A model generated the notes under the pieces. It saw nothing but the letters and a program-made list of their open reading frames with translations, searched no databases and was not told the DNA's origin. Source: Bacteroidales bacterium (lineage in GTDB: Bacteria; Bacteroidota; Bacteroidia; Bacteroidales; GCA-2748055). From it: a DNA stretch of 64,000 bases. Each line of letters starts with the position of its first letter. Within the stretch, counting starts at the first letter, position 1. A program made the position numbers and the translations under genes. The stretch is taken from contig JARGFP010000013.1 of the NCBI GenBank assembly GCA_029210585.1, positions 43,931 to 107,930 of the forward strand, in the 5' to 3' direction. Shown piece after piece: positions 45,440-53,588 of the stretch.

Positions 45440-48085
45440 ATGACTGTACGGAAATTTGGATTGGGTGTACTGGTGATGGCCCTGTTGGGTCTTGGGCTGA
45501 ACGGGAACTTGTGGGCGCAGCAGACGGGACAGGTCTCCCAGGAGGAGAATGGCAACGGCGATGAGGATGAAAACGGGAACGTGTCGGCGCAGGAAACGGA
45601 CACTACTGTTGTTGGGGAAAACGGTGACGGTAATGGCAACGGGAACGGGAACGGAGAGGACAACGGCAACGGAAATGGTGCAGATTCCGCGAAGAAGGAG
45701 AATGGAAAGAAAAAGGGCTATGACCGGTTCCTGGAGGAGGGCGCTTTGATCAGCGAGGGGCTTTTTAAAACCTACGCGCTGGAGGATGCCCATTACTTCG
45801 AGATTCCGGATTCGGTGCTGGGGCGTGATTTGTTGCTGGGATCCAGGGTGGCACTGCTGAGCAGTTCCTCGAAGGTGGTGGCCGGTGAAATGCGGAAATC
45901 GCCGATCATGATCCGGTTCACACGTGATGATAAAAAAGTATACATGCACCAGGTGGTTGCAAATTCCCTGGCCGATGCAGCCGACCCGGTACGGCTCGCG
46001 GTGGATCGCACGTCGATCGACCCGGTATTCCAGACCTTCCCGATTGAGGCGCTGAATGTGGATTCTACCGCGGCGGTTATCGATGTAACGAAGTTTTTTT
46101 CTGAAGAGATCAACGCGGTCTCCCCGTTCAATGCAAAATACAAGGCCGGCAAGCTGGAGAAGGAATCGACGTATATACTGGAGGTGCTGGCATTTCCGGA
46201 GAACGTGGAGATTCGCACGTTCATGAGTTACAGCAATACCAATTCGGAGCCTTTTGCGATCGTGATGCACCGTTCGATCCTCCTGCTGCCCGAAACACCC
46301 ATGCGGCCCAGGTTCGAGGATGACCGGATCGGCTATTTTGTGAACAGCAAGTTGTTTTATACCACCGATTCAATCGGCGTGGAAAGCCTGAAATACATTT
46401 CCCGGTTCGATATCCGTCCGAAGCCGGAGGATATGTCGCGCTACCTGGCCGGTGAGCTGGTGGAGCCTGGAAAACCGATCGTTTACTATATCGACGATGC
46501 GTTTCCCGCGGAGTGGAAAGCGTATATCAAAGCCGGTGTGGAAGACTGGCAGGGCCCTTTTGAGGCCATCGGGTTTAAAAATGCCATCGTGGCACGTGAG
46601 TACCCGAAGGACGATCCGCAGTTTCACAAAGAAGACATCCGCTACTCCTTCATCCGCTATATCAGTCTGCCCAAGGCCAATTCCATGGGTCCGCGGTGGA
46701 TCGATCCGCGCAGCGGTGAGGTGATTGGCGGGGATGTGCTGTGGTGGCACAATGTGACGGAATTGCTGCGTGACTGGCGGTTTACGCAGACCGCTGCAGC
46801 GGATCCGGCGGCAAGGAAAAGAAATCCGGATATGGAGGTCCTCGGGGGCATGCTCCGTTACGTGGCGGCCCACGAGGTGGGACATACGCTCGGGCTGAAG
46901 CACAACATGCGTGCTTCCTATGCCTTCCCGGTGGATTCGCTTCGCTCGGCTACGTTTACAAAGGAACACGGCACCACGCCTTCCATTATGGACTATGCGC
47001 GTTTCAATTATATCGCACAGCCGGGCGACGAAGGAGTACGTTTTCTTCCCCCGGAAATGGGCCCCTACGATTATTACGCGATCAAATATGGATACCAGCT
47101 GATTCCGGAGGCAGTCACGCCAAAAGAGGAGTTGCCTGTGCTGAATGCGTGGATAATGGAGAAGGCCGGTGATCCTGTGTACCGCTATGGCGACCAGCAG
47201 ATGGGAGCCCCGGCATTTGACCCGGCTTCGCAGAACGAGGCACTGGGTGATGATGCGATCCGCGCGAGCGACTACGGGGTGGCCAACGCGAAGTACATCA
47301 TGGAGCACCTGGTGGATTGGACCACTTTCGAGAATGAAGGGTTCAGGTACATGACACACATGTACGAAGAAGTGCTGAAGCAGTACGAACGCTACATGGG
47401 TCACGTGGTCTCCTACCTCGGGGGCGTGTATATCTACAAGCTCGTGGAAGGGGAGGACCGGCAGTTTTACACGCCTGTTGCTGCGGCAAAGCAGAAGGAG
47501 GCCCTGGCCTGGATGTTCCGTGAGCTGGAGTCGCAGCACCTGTGGATTTTGAATGAGGAGGTGGAGCGCCGGATTGGTTCCCGGAAACACGACCTTATGA
47601 AAGCACAGTCGGAGACCCTGGACAAAATCATGAGCAGTGCCATCCTGCAGCGGTTGCACCTGTACCATTCAGAATACACGTGCCAGGCGTTTCTGGACGA
47701 TGTGTATGCGCATGTATGGAAGAAGACCCTGGAGAAGGAGTCGCTCACTGAATTTGACCGGAACCTCCAGGCGACGTACGTCAGGAACCTGTTGTCGCAG
47801 GCCGATGAAGCCGTGGCAGGGAATGGGGAGGAGGCCTTCCGAGGATACGGACCCTTTGCGGGTGCCGATCTGCCGGAGCATGTTGCCGGCTATCCGTTCT
47901 GCACTGCCGATGGAGTTGAACTGAGTAATCCCTCGGGCGCAAAGACCCCTTCTGTGGACAACATCGTGGAGCCCCTCCTCGGAATGAAAGTCATCGAAAC
48001 CCGCGAGCTGCTGAAAAAGGCAATGAAGACAAAGGACCCGGTGATGCAGGCACACTACCGGTATTTGTACGGACTATTGAAATAG
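45440..48085 (+). CDS. Zinc-dependent metzincin-type protease (DUF5117/DUF5118/DUF4953)
   Basis: 881 residues. Signal peptide (GLGVLVMALLGLGLNGNLWAQ) followed by a low-complexity Asn/Gly/Glu/Asp tract (about 30-93) absent from usual members. DUF5118 (YDRFLEEGALISEGLFKTYALEDAHYFEIPDSVLGRDLLLGSRV) and DUF5117 (VDRTSIDPVFQTFPIEAL) regions precede the catalytic domain. The zinc site is H478-E-x-x-H482-x-x-G-x-x-H488 (HEVGHTLGLKH) and the Met-turn is M517 in SIMDYARF. The C-terminal domain includes EEVLKQYERYMGHVVSYLGGVYIYK. It probably trims protein or peptides at the surface or in the periplasm for the SusCD transporter upstream. Confidence 0.9.
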   Translation: MTVRKFGLGVLVMALLGLGLNGNLWAQQTGQVSQEENGNGDEDENGNVSAQETDTTVVGENGDGNGNGNGNGEDNGNGNGADSAKKENGKKKGYDRFLEEGALISEGLFKTYALEDAHYFEIPDSVLGRDLLLGSRVALLSSSSKVVAGEMRKSPIMIRFTRDDKKVYMHQVVANSLADAADPVRLAVDRTSIDPVFQTFPIEALNVDSTAAVIDVTKFFSEEINAVSPFNAKYKAGKLEKESTYILEVLAFPENVEIRTFMSYSNTNSEPFAIVMHRSILLLPETPMRPRFEDDRIGYFVNSKLFYTTDSIGVESLKYISRFDIRPKPEDMSRYLAGELVEPGKPIVYYIDDAFPAEWKAYIKAGVEDWQGPFEAIGFKNAIVAREYPKDDPQFHKEDIRYSFIRYISLPKANSMGPRWIDPRSGEVIGGDVLWWHNVTELLRDWRFTQTAAADPAARKRNPDMEVLGGMLRYVAAHEVGHTLGLKHNMRASYAFPVDSLRSATFTKEHGTTPSIMDYARFNYIAQPGDEGVRFLPPEMGPYDYYAIKYGYQLIPEAVTPKEELPVLNAWIMEKAGDPVYRYGDQQMGAPAFDPASQNEALGDDAIRASDYGVANAKYIMEHLVDWTTFENEGFRYMTHMYEEVLKQYERYMGHVVSYLGGVYIYKLVEGEDRQFYTPVAAAKQKEALAWMFRELESQHLWILNEEVERRIGSRKHDLMKAQSETLDKIMSSAILQRLHLYHSEYTCQAFLDDVYAHVWKKTLEKESLTEFDRNLQATYVRNLLSQADEAVAGNGEEAFRGYGPFAGADLPEHVAGYPFCTADGVELSNPSGAKTPSVDNIVEPLLGMKVIETRELLKKAMKTKDPVMQAHYRYLYGLLK

Positions 48086-48149
48086 TGATAAAAACAAATG
48101 CCATCACTCCTGCTATTCAATTTAGTAGAAAGGGCCAGATATACAATAA

Positions 48150-48668
48150 CTACATGCTTTCAATGTATTTCTTTATGTTTGTATAAGGCAGTTTACTTCC
48201 TTTTGAAAGCACATCCGTGATAAACTGATCGCATTCAGATTCAGCTAAAATGCCTTTATCATATGCTGTAAGCAGGAAATCCATGGTTGTAAGATATTGG
48301 ATCTTATGCTGTTCACAATATTTCTTAATGTCTTTTAAGTTGCTGCTTGCCAGGACATCGTCATGGAACCTGCAATATGCCATGCAGGCACTTTCTCCTG
48401 TGCCAAATTTCCTTTTAAGAAGGGCAAATTCTCTGAGAACTTTAATATCATCATTGAATTCCAGTTCCTGTAGAAAGCCAAACCGAATCATATTTTCGAC
48501 CTGAATTTTCAGATTACCCATGAAAACTTCTTTAAATACGAAGTCAAGCAGGTATATCTGATTTGGATAGATTGTATGCAGGATTCCCAGTTGATCTGCT
48601 TTGGAAAAATGAATGATCACGTCGGCATCGATGATGATTTTTTTATGTTCACCGATCCTGATCCTCAT
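48150..48668 (-). CDS. PIN-like nuclease, last gene of the XRE-ImmA-PIN cassette
   Basis: 172 residues. The opening IIIDADVIIHFSKADQL has the first acidic pair (D14, D16) of PIN ribonucleases. Later GTGESACMAYCRFHDDVLASSNLKDIKKYC fits the second and third acidic positions (E, D) with a sequence close to PIN/DUF3368-like proteins. It should be a Mg-dependent RNase and the likely toxin of the cassette. Its ATG lies inside the end of the ImmA gene (20-base overlap), so translation is coupled. AT-rich relative to the surrounding operons. Confidence 0.65.
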   Translation of the reverse strand: MRIRIGEHKKIIIDADVIIHFSKADQLGILHTIYPNQIYLLDFVFKEVFMGNLKIQVENMIRFGFLQELEFNDDIKVLREFALLKRKFGTGESACMAYCRFHDDVLASSNLKDIKKYCEQHKIQYLTTMDFLLTAYDKGILAESECDQFITDVLSKGSKLPYTNIKKYIESM

Positions 48669-49374
48669 CTACTGTATAATTAAAGATGTCAATACCAATA
48701 TCATTCATAAGACCGTGATAGTGGCTCTCAGAAATTTTTTCCTGATCGTATAAAGATTTGGCAAGCGGACCGTAATCGCCGATTACTTTACCATCATTGC
48801 CTGGTTCATACAATTCCGTTGAATAGCCATACAACCTGGCAGTTTTTATTATTGACTGATTATGTTTGTCGTAAGATGCGGCGCTGATCAGATTCAGCTC
48901 TTTCAACCTGTACAATAGCGCATTTCTTGAACAACCGAAGTAATGTTCTATTTTTAAAATTGTACTTATTTCGATGCGGTCTTTCATGAGTTCTGCGTCC
49001 GGAATAAGGCTTAACACACCATCATCCGGCAGCAAGAAGTATGAAGCGAACGTGTCTGCCATAAATTCATTGCTTTTCCTGTTAAAGCTTCCTGCATAGC
49101 TGTGGTGGGGCTTGAAATCATCATCTTTGAAGATATGGTACAATTCATGACAGATACTGAAATTTTGCCGGCCCCTCGAATGCGCTGAATTGATCAATAT
49201 GAATTTTCTGTCTCCTGAACTGAGTGCCATCCCGGAAAACCCATCTGATAATTTTTTGAATACGGTAATAATGTTCAGTTTTATCAGGACATTGGTCAGA
49301 TTTAGTGCATCTGTGTGGCCATATCCCAATTCTTTTCTGAATTCTATTGCATCTTTTTTAATTGTCAGTTTCAT
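48649..49374 (-). CDS. ImmA/IrrE-family metallopeptidase
   Basis: 241 residues. Zinc motif HELYH at residues 76-80 in NFSICHELYHIFKDD; further NRKSNEFMADTFASYFLLP, the conserved second helix (E-x-x-A-D-x-F-A) of the family. The C-terminal part (about 135-170) looks like a small winged helix (STILKIEHYFGCSRNALLYRLKEL), as in other ImmA proteins. ImmA peptidases cleave XRE-type repressors and thereby derepress partner genes. Overlaps XRE by 17 and PIN by 20 bases. Confidence 0.85.
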   Translation of the reverse strand: MKLTIKKDAIEFRKELGYGHTDALNLTNVLIKLNIITVFKKLSDGFSGMALSSGDRKFILINSAHSRGRQNFSICHELYHIFKDDDFKPHHSYAGSFNRKSNEFMADTFASYFLLPDDGVLSLIPDAELMKDRIEISTILKIEHYFGCSRNALLYRLKELNLISAASYDKHNQSIIKTARLYGYSTELYEPGNDGKVIGDYGPLAKSLYDQEKISESHYHGLMNDIGIDIFNYTVDEDQDR

Positions 49375-49705
49375 TTTTCAAAGTTTCCATCTTCAAATAA
49401 TTCATTACTATTCTCCTGAATGATGCAATGCTTTCAAGATCAATTTCCGAATCATCACTTCGAAACGCAAGTGCAAAGTTTACTTTTTGGATCATTGGAT
49501 CTTCTTCAAGCAATTCGCTTAATTCTATACCAAAAAGGTCCGCTAATTTGTTAAGGTAACTTATTGAGATATCTCTCTTTCCTGTTTCAATTAAAGAAAT
49601 AAATTCACGTGTAACACCCAAAAAATTTCCAATCTGTAGTTGGGTAAGTCCTTGATAAGTCCTGTAATTAAGTATATTAATGCCGATATGTTGATGTGTT
49701 TTCAT
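49358..49705 (-). CDS. XRE-family HTH regulator of the ImmA-PIN cassette
   Basis: 115 residues. Cro/CI helix-turn-helix at about 8-62 (GINILNYRTYQGLTQLQIGNFLGVTREFISLIETGKRDIS). The C-terminal tail (65-115) is helical and may contain the site for the peptidase. It probably represses its own promoter; a GTTACT...AGTAAC inverted repeat lies just upstream. Confidence 0.88.
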   Translation of the reverse strand: MKTHQHIGINILNYRTYQGLTQLQIGNFLGVTREFISLIETGKRDISISYLNKLADLFGIELSELLEEDPMIQKVNFALAFRSDDSEIDLESIASFRRIVMNYLKMETLKNETDN

Positions 49706-49718
49706 TGTATTTATTTAT

Positions 49719-49763
49719 GTTACTAAAATAAGAAAATAATCAATTATATACAATAAAAGTAAC
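49719..49763. promoter_or_regulatory. Inverted repeat, candidate operator of the XRE cassette
   Basis: GTTACT (49719-49724) and AGTAAC (49758-49763) are perfect inverted 6-mers separated by 33 A/T-rich bases, 14 bases upstream of the XRE start. Extended halves are GTTACTAAAAT and ATAAAAGTAAC. The arrangement suits looping or paired binding of a dimeric Cro/CI repressor over the promoter. Confidence 0.4.
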
Positions 49764-49930
49764 AGTTTTTTATATAAAAAATTCAGATCTTTTAAAAATG
49801 TTTTTTTGTAGTATAGGTTATGCTGAATACACTGGAACGAAGTGTCCTTAACGTTATTTTGTAATGAGAGAAGTCGAAAGTGCTTGGTTACAGATTGTGT
49901 ATACTGATTGTATGCTGTAAAGGACAGCCC

Positions 49931-51091
49931 CTACTGCAGCACGGCAGCGTTGCCTGGTTCCAGGTCGGTCTCATCCTGTGCTTTTTGCAGGAATTCCCCG
50001 GGTGTGATACCGGTATGTTTTCTGAATATCCGGATGAGGGAGGATTTCGAGGAGAACCCGGCGTCGGCGGCCAGGGCCATGATCTTGAAGTTCCAGTTGG
50101 ACGGGTCGCGGAGCAGGGATTTGAGTTTTGCGACGCGGTAGCCGTTGACATATTCGTTGAAATTGCAGCCGGCAAAGCGGTTGACCGACTGGCTGATCAG
50201 TGCGGTGGGAATGCCTTCGAGTTGTTCCGAGAGGTCCTGCAGGGTAAGTTGAGGTTTGAGGTAGGGGGCATGGGTGTTCATTGCTGTTTCCAGCCTGGCG
50301 AAGATCTGTTCCAGTTCGGTGCGGATCTCCTGTTGTTTGCAGTTGGCGGGATCGAATGATTCGCTGAGGTTCATGAACCTTTTCTTCGAGGGGGTGACAA
50401 ACAGGTAGGCGTAGCTGTTGCCAAGGTAGAGGAAGATAAAGATAAAGAGCGTGGCAAGGATATTGCCCAGCAGCATCCGTTCCCAGAACAGGTCGGGGAG
50501 CAGGAACCGTCCCGCCTGTATGATCAGGATCCCGGCGTACAGGAATGTCACACCCAGGATGATCTGCCGGGCCCATTCCGACCGCATCCTGTCGCGTGGT
50601 GCTGTGGCATTCTCCCGGTAATTTCTGACAATTTTCCAGGAGGCCAGGATGTAACCGCCCAGCACGAGGTATTTATAGAAGTAGGTCAGGATCACGAAAA
50701 TATTTTCATCTTCCACGCATCCCCCCTCCTTGTAGCATTGCATCTGTCCGACGCCATAGTTGAGGAAGAGTTTCCCGGAGACCAGCACCATCATCGGGGC
50801 AAGGTGCCAGAGGTGTTTGCGTTGCAGCGTGAACGCGGGATTGGTGAACGCCAGCAGGTAGAGGTACAGGATGGCCCCGTGCAGCAGGTGGGAGTCGCAG
50901 ATGAGGGTGATAAAGAGGGGATACTCCCGCGACAGTCCCTGGTAATAGAGGAGAAACGAGACGACGGTCACCACCAGGAGCACGATCCAGAAGGAGAAGA
51001 TCTTCTCGGACAAAGGCTTGTTCTTCTTCGTCAGCAACGAGAAGGAGAAAAAGATCAGCAGACCGATGCACGTTATATAGAGGTACTCCAT
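49931..51091 (-). CDS. Membrane-bound AraC-family regulator
   Basis: 386 residues. Seven hydrophobic helices in residues 1-235 (LYITCIGLLIFFSFSLL, LLVVTVVSFLLYYQGL, LFIFIFLYLGNSYAYLFV) followed by a linker and an AraC/HTH_18 domain (LTLQDLSEQLEGIPTALISQSVNRFAGCNFNEYVNGYRV...IMALAADAGFSSKSSLIRIFRKHTGITPGEFLQ). It would sense a signal in the membrane and bind DNA directly from there. It sits inside the AT-rich cassette region but is itself GC-rich like the core genome, so the cassettes seem to have been inserted around it. Confidence 0.88.
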   Translation of the reverse strand: MEYLYITCIGLLIFFSFSLLTKKNKPLSEKIFSFWIVLLVVTVVSFLLYYQGLSREYPLFITLICDSHLLHGAILYLYLLAFTNPAFTLQRKHLWHLAPMMVLVSGKLFLNYGVGQMQCYKEGGCVEDENIFVILTYFYKYLVLGGYILASWKIVRNYRENATAPRDRMRSEWARQIILGVTFLYAGILIIQAGRFLLPDLFWERMLLGNILATLFIFIFLYLGNSYAYLFVTPSKKRFMNLSESFDPANCKQQEIRTELEQIFARLETAMNTHAPYLKPQLTLQDLSEQLEGIPTALISQSVNRFAGCNFNEYVNGYRVAKLKSLLRDPSNWNFKIMALAADAGFSSKSSLIRIFRKHTGITPGEFLQKAQDETDLEPGNAAVLQ

Positions 51092-51205
51092 TGTGCGGTA
51101 AAAATAGCGAGGAAACGGTTAATATGCAAGGGAGGGCAGCTTCGTAGCGGAGTGGCCAGGCAGGATTTTTTTGCGGGACTATGAGCCCTGCGTCATGACG
51201 GATTC

Positions 51206-51514
51206 TTATTTATTGCTTTTGGTATAAAAAATGATTCCTACCCTTTCAATATGATCGATCAAATCATTATTCTCTATATTATGAAAAAGGGATATATCTA
51301 ATTTGTAAGGCAACAGCAGATCATCAACCTGGTGCTCAATTTTTAACAGTGTATTCAAATCCAGATTTTCGCCAACCAGGCTCAGGTCAATATCAGATCC
51401 ATCCCTGTAATTCCCTTTTGCGCGAGAACCATATATGATTGCTTTTTCAATTTCCGGATACTTAGATAGAAGTTCCAGAATTTTTTCTATATCCTTCTTA
51501 TCCAGTCCGTACAT
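51206..51514 (-). CDS. MNT-type nucleotidyltransferase (antitoxin)
   Basis: 102 residues. Minimal nucleotidyltransferase fold with the motif GSRAKGNYRDGSDIDLSL (residues 29-45; metal-binding D41 and D43). The partner at 51514 overlaps (TAATG: stop of the HEPN gene, start of this one). In MNT/HEPN modules the MNT protein modifies the HEPN toxin with AMP and blocks it. A close paralogue lies at 63251. Confidence 0.88.
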   Translation of the reverse strand: MYGLDKKDIEKILELLSKYPEIEKAIIYGSRAKGNYRDGSDIDLSLVGENLDLNTLLKIEHQVDDLLLPYKLDISLFHNIENNDLIDHIERVGIIFYTKSNK

Positions 51515-52008
51515 TATCCTTGATTAAAGAGGTCATGTTGATTGCCCGATCTCTTTCCTTCCATCAGTTTTTCAAATTTTAAAAACTCAGGATAATATTC
51601 ATTCAGGACCTTAAGAAAAATCTCATTTGCAGTCTCTTCGTTATAGGTATGTGAGGTTTTTATCCTGCTTTGTATCATTTCCATCCAGGTATCACCGTTA
51701 TCAATTAGCTTAGCAGAGAAAGCGAAACGTATTGCGTCCCTTGATCCTGAAATGTCCGTGTTTCCCTGGTAAAGAGCATAATCTTTCATTACATTCCAGG
51801 CTAATTCAAACGTATATTCAAATCTCTGAATGAATCCTTCTTTGATGATATCCTCAACAACTCCTTCTGTTTCGTTATCATTATTTATGTCATCCTCGTT
51901 TTCTTTTATGCTGCCAACCACCAGGTCATTTGCCTCCGAGAGTTTTTTCAATGCTTTTCTGAAATTAGAAAATCTCTGTTCCCACCTGATATCTTTTTTT
52001 TCATCCAT
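51514..52008 (-). CDS. HEPN-type nucleotidyltransferase-binding protein (HI0074-like, toxin)
   Basis: 164 residues from ATG 52008 (MDEKKDIRWEQRFSNF; an in-frame ATG 12 bases up is less like relatives). Helical HEPN fold with FIQRFEYTFELAWNVMKDY and the motif R-x4-H-x-Y in RIKTSHTYNEE, the RNase/AMPylation site of HepT-like toxins. Compared with the copy at 63589 it carries an insertion (KENEDDINNDNETEGVVEDI) between the first two helices. Confidence 0.85.
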   Translation of the reverse strand: MDEKKDIRWEQRFSNFRKALKKLSEANDLVVGSIKENEDDINNDNETEGVVEDIIKEGFIQRFEYTFELAWNVMKDYALYQGNTDISGSRDAIRFAFSAKLIDNGDTWMEMIQSRIKTSHTYNEETANEIFLKVLNEYYPEFLKFEKLMEGKRSGNQHDLFNQG

Positions 52009-52045
52009 GTGTCGTTGCATTATAAGGAATAAAATTAGGGATAAT

Positions 52046-52474
52046 TCATGTTTTTTCCGAATTCATCAACCTGACGCTGCTGTGTTTTTGGTTGTGTCGG
52101 TTTTTTAGCGTGTATGGACGGTTGAAAGCTTCCTGAGAAACCTTAAAATGTGCTGACAGTTTCCTGATGGTTTGCCGGGACAGCCCTGCATGATAATTTA
52201 ATATTTTTGAAATGGTTCCTTTGGACAGACCAACTATTTCAACCAGGTCTTTGGCTTTCAGGCCATGGTCCTTCAAGAGTGCGTTGAGGATTTCTATGGG
52301 GTCTTTTTCTGAAAGGGTCCCGTTTTTCTTGTCCCACTTTTCGATTAACAGTGTTAACAGTTCAATCTCATCTTCGGTTGTACCGTCCTCTCTGAGAACC
52401 AATTCTTCCAGTTTGTCGCAATACGCGTTGTATTGTTTTTTATTTTTTATGATCGTGTATTTTAAGTTTTTCAT
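52046..52474 (-). CDS. HigA-like XRE antitoxin without an adjacent HigB
   Basis: 142 residues from ATG 52474 (MKNLKYTIIKNKKQYNAYCDKLEEL, the usual HigA-type opening); a longer start at 52519 overlaps the PIN gene. The N-terminal helix pair (DEIELLTLLIEKWDKK) is followed by an HTH (LLKDHGLKAKDLVEIVGLSKGTISKILNYHAGLSRQTIRKLSAHF). No RelE/HigB toxin is found next to it; the nearest upstream gene is the PIN protein, 25 bases away and in the same direction, so it may serve as an extra regulator for that pair. Confidence 0.8.
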   Translation of the reverse strand: MKNLKYTIIKNKKQYNAYCDKLEELVLREDGTTEDEIELLTLLIEKWDKKNGTLSEKDPIEILNALLKDHGLKAKDLVEIVGLSKGTISKILNYHAGLSRQTIRKLSAHFKVSQEAFNRPYTLKNRHNQKHSSVRLMNSEKT

Positions 52475-52499
52475 TTGGTTTCTTAAAATTATTAATTCC

Positions 52500-53069
52500 T
52501 CATCTATATAATAACGCATGAATGTAGTTGGCTGTGTCCTTCAATCCATTTCTTCTTAGGATTTCCAATACTTCAAATTCATTATAAGGTGGCCTTTTTT
52601 TATTGAGAACAAGATCTTTAAATGCCATTATACTTTTCTCGTGGTTTAAATCAATAATATCTGTTAAAAAATCATCTGCATTTTTTGCGGATAATCCAAA
52701 AGAAGCCAGATAATCTTTTGGAAAGTCTTTTAGATTATTCGTAACAATTAGGTTAGCATTTGTTTTTATTGCAGCTGCAAGTACATGCTTATCTTTTAAA
52801 TCTGGTAAGCAAAGTGTTTCGATTAAAGGTTCATAATTTTCAACTAAAGCATCAGGGAAAGCATCATTCATGATTCTTATTCTTTTTAAAGCCTTCGATT
52901 CTGTAATTCCTCTCTGTTTCATCACCCCAATCCATTCATCAAATATATGTTTGCTCCATTTTGGAGTGTATAAATCGTAATATGCTAACCAAAGCAATAG
53001 ATCGCGTATCCATAATGGATAAATAACATTTGTGTCTAAAACGCATATGAACCTAACGCTATATATCAT
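52500..53069 (-). CDS. PIN-domain toxin
   Basis: 189 residues from ATG 53069, which overlaps the end of the HTH gene by 11 bases. PIN motifs: VLDTNVIYPLWIRDLLLW (first Asp), KHIFDEWIGVM (Glu), CLPDLKDKHVLAAAI (Asp pair) and LIVTNNLKDFP. This matches VapC-related toxins whose antitoxin is an excisionase-like HTH protein encoded just upstream. It is expected to be a Mg-dependent RNase. Confidence 0.85.
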   Translation of the reverse strand: MIYSVRFICVLDTNVIYPLWIRDLLLWLAYYDLYTPKWSKHIFDEWIGVMKQRGITESKALKRIRIMNDAFPDALVENYEPLIETLCLPDLKDKHVLAAAIKTNANLIVTNNLKDFPKDYLASFGLSAKNADDFLTDIIDLNHEKSIMAFKDLVLNKKRPPYNEFEVLEILRRNGLKDTANYIHALLYR

Positions 53070-53511
53070 ACATCCCTGATTCTTCATCCAGCTCCATAAG
53101 CTTCTGGATGTCAGATTTTTGTTTCTTTTTCATTTGTTTCTTGTAATTTATTACATCCTCATATTGTACTCTTCTGTGCTTGCCAACCTTTGTATAAGGA
53201 ATTTTGCCTTCTTCGAGAATTTTAACGACATGAGGTCTTGAGCAACCAAGTATTTCTGCGGTTGCCTGAGTTGTCACTTCTGTGGCTAACGGAACAATTG
53301 AAATGGGATTGCCCTTACTTATCTCTTCTAAAATCTTTGCCAGTAATTTTAATGCGCTGATTGGAATTCTAATTCGCTCCTTTGTTTCTTCAATTTCAAT
53401 TAGTGGATTGCGAGTTGTTAAATTATTAATTAAGGCAATCAACGCTTCATGAGACTGCAGCGCTGTCTTTTGTTCTTCTTTGGTTGGCTTATTTATCTCA
53501 ATATACTCCAT
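53059..53511 (-). CDS. Excisionase-like HTH antitoxin of the PIN pair
   Basis: 150 residues from ATG 53511. The upstream start at 53571 is excluded because the promoter lies inside that stretch. Residues 85-135 form an HTH_17/MerR-like domain (TEVTTQATAEILGCSRPHVVKILEEGKIPYTKVGKHRRVQYEDVINY). The last ~20 residues (KSDIQKLMELDEESGMYDI) are acidic and could mask the toxin. First gene of a three-gene group with the PIN and HigA-like genes. Confidence 0.85.
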   Translation of the reverse strand: MEYIEINKPTKEEQKTALQSHEALIALINNLTTRNPLIEIEETKERIRIPISALKLLAKILEEISKGNPISIVPLATEVTTQATAEILGCSRPHVVKILEEGKIPYTKVGKHRRVQYEDVINYKKQMKKKQKSDIQKLMELDEESGMYDI

Positions 53512-53540
53512 GATTTCCTTGATTATGATTAGATCAAATA

Positions 53541-53572
53541 CAAATATAAACGAAACAAAAGAAATATACAAA
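53541..53572 (-). promoter_or_regulatory. Full Bacteroidota promoter for the HTH-PIN cassette
   Basis: On the minus strand TTTG (53572-53569), 20-base spacer, TATATTTG (53548-53541). Both elements match the consensus exactly. Transcript start is expected near 53534, giving a leader of about 23 bases. Confidence 0.65.
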
Positions 53573-53588
53573 ACAAACGAAAAAAAAT

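Noticed and set aside
52500..53069. PIN protein plus HigA-like protein as a classical HigBA pair
   Set aside because: The upstream protein has PIN motifs, not the RelE/HigB fold.
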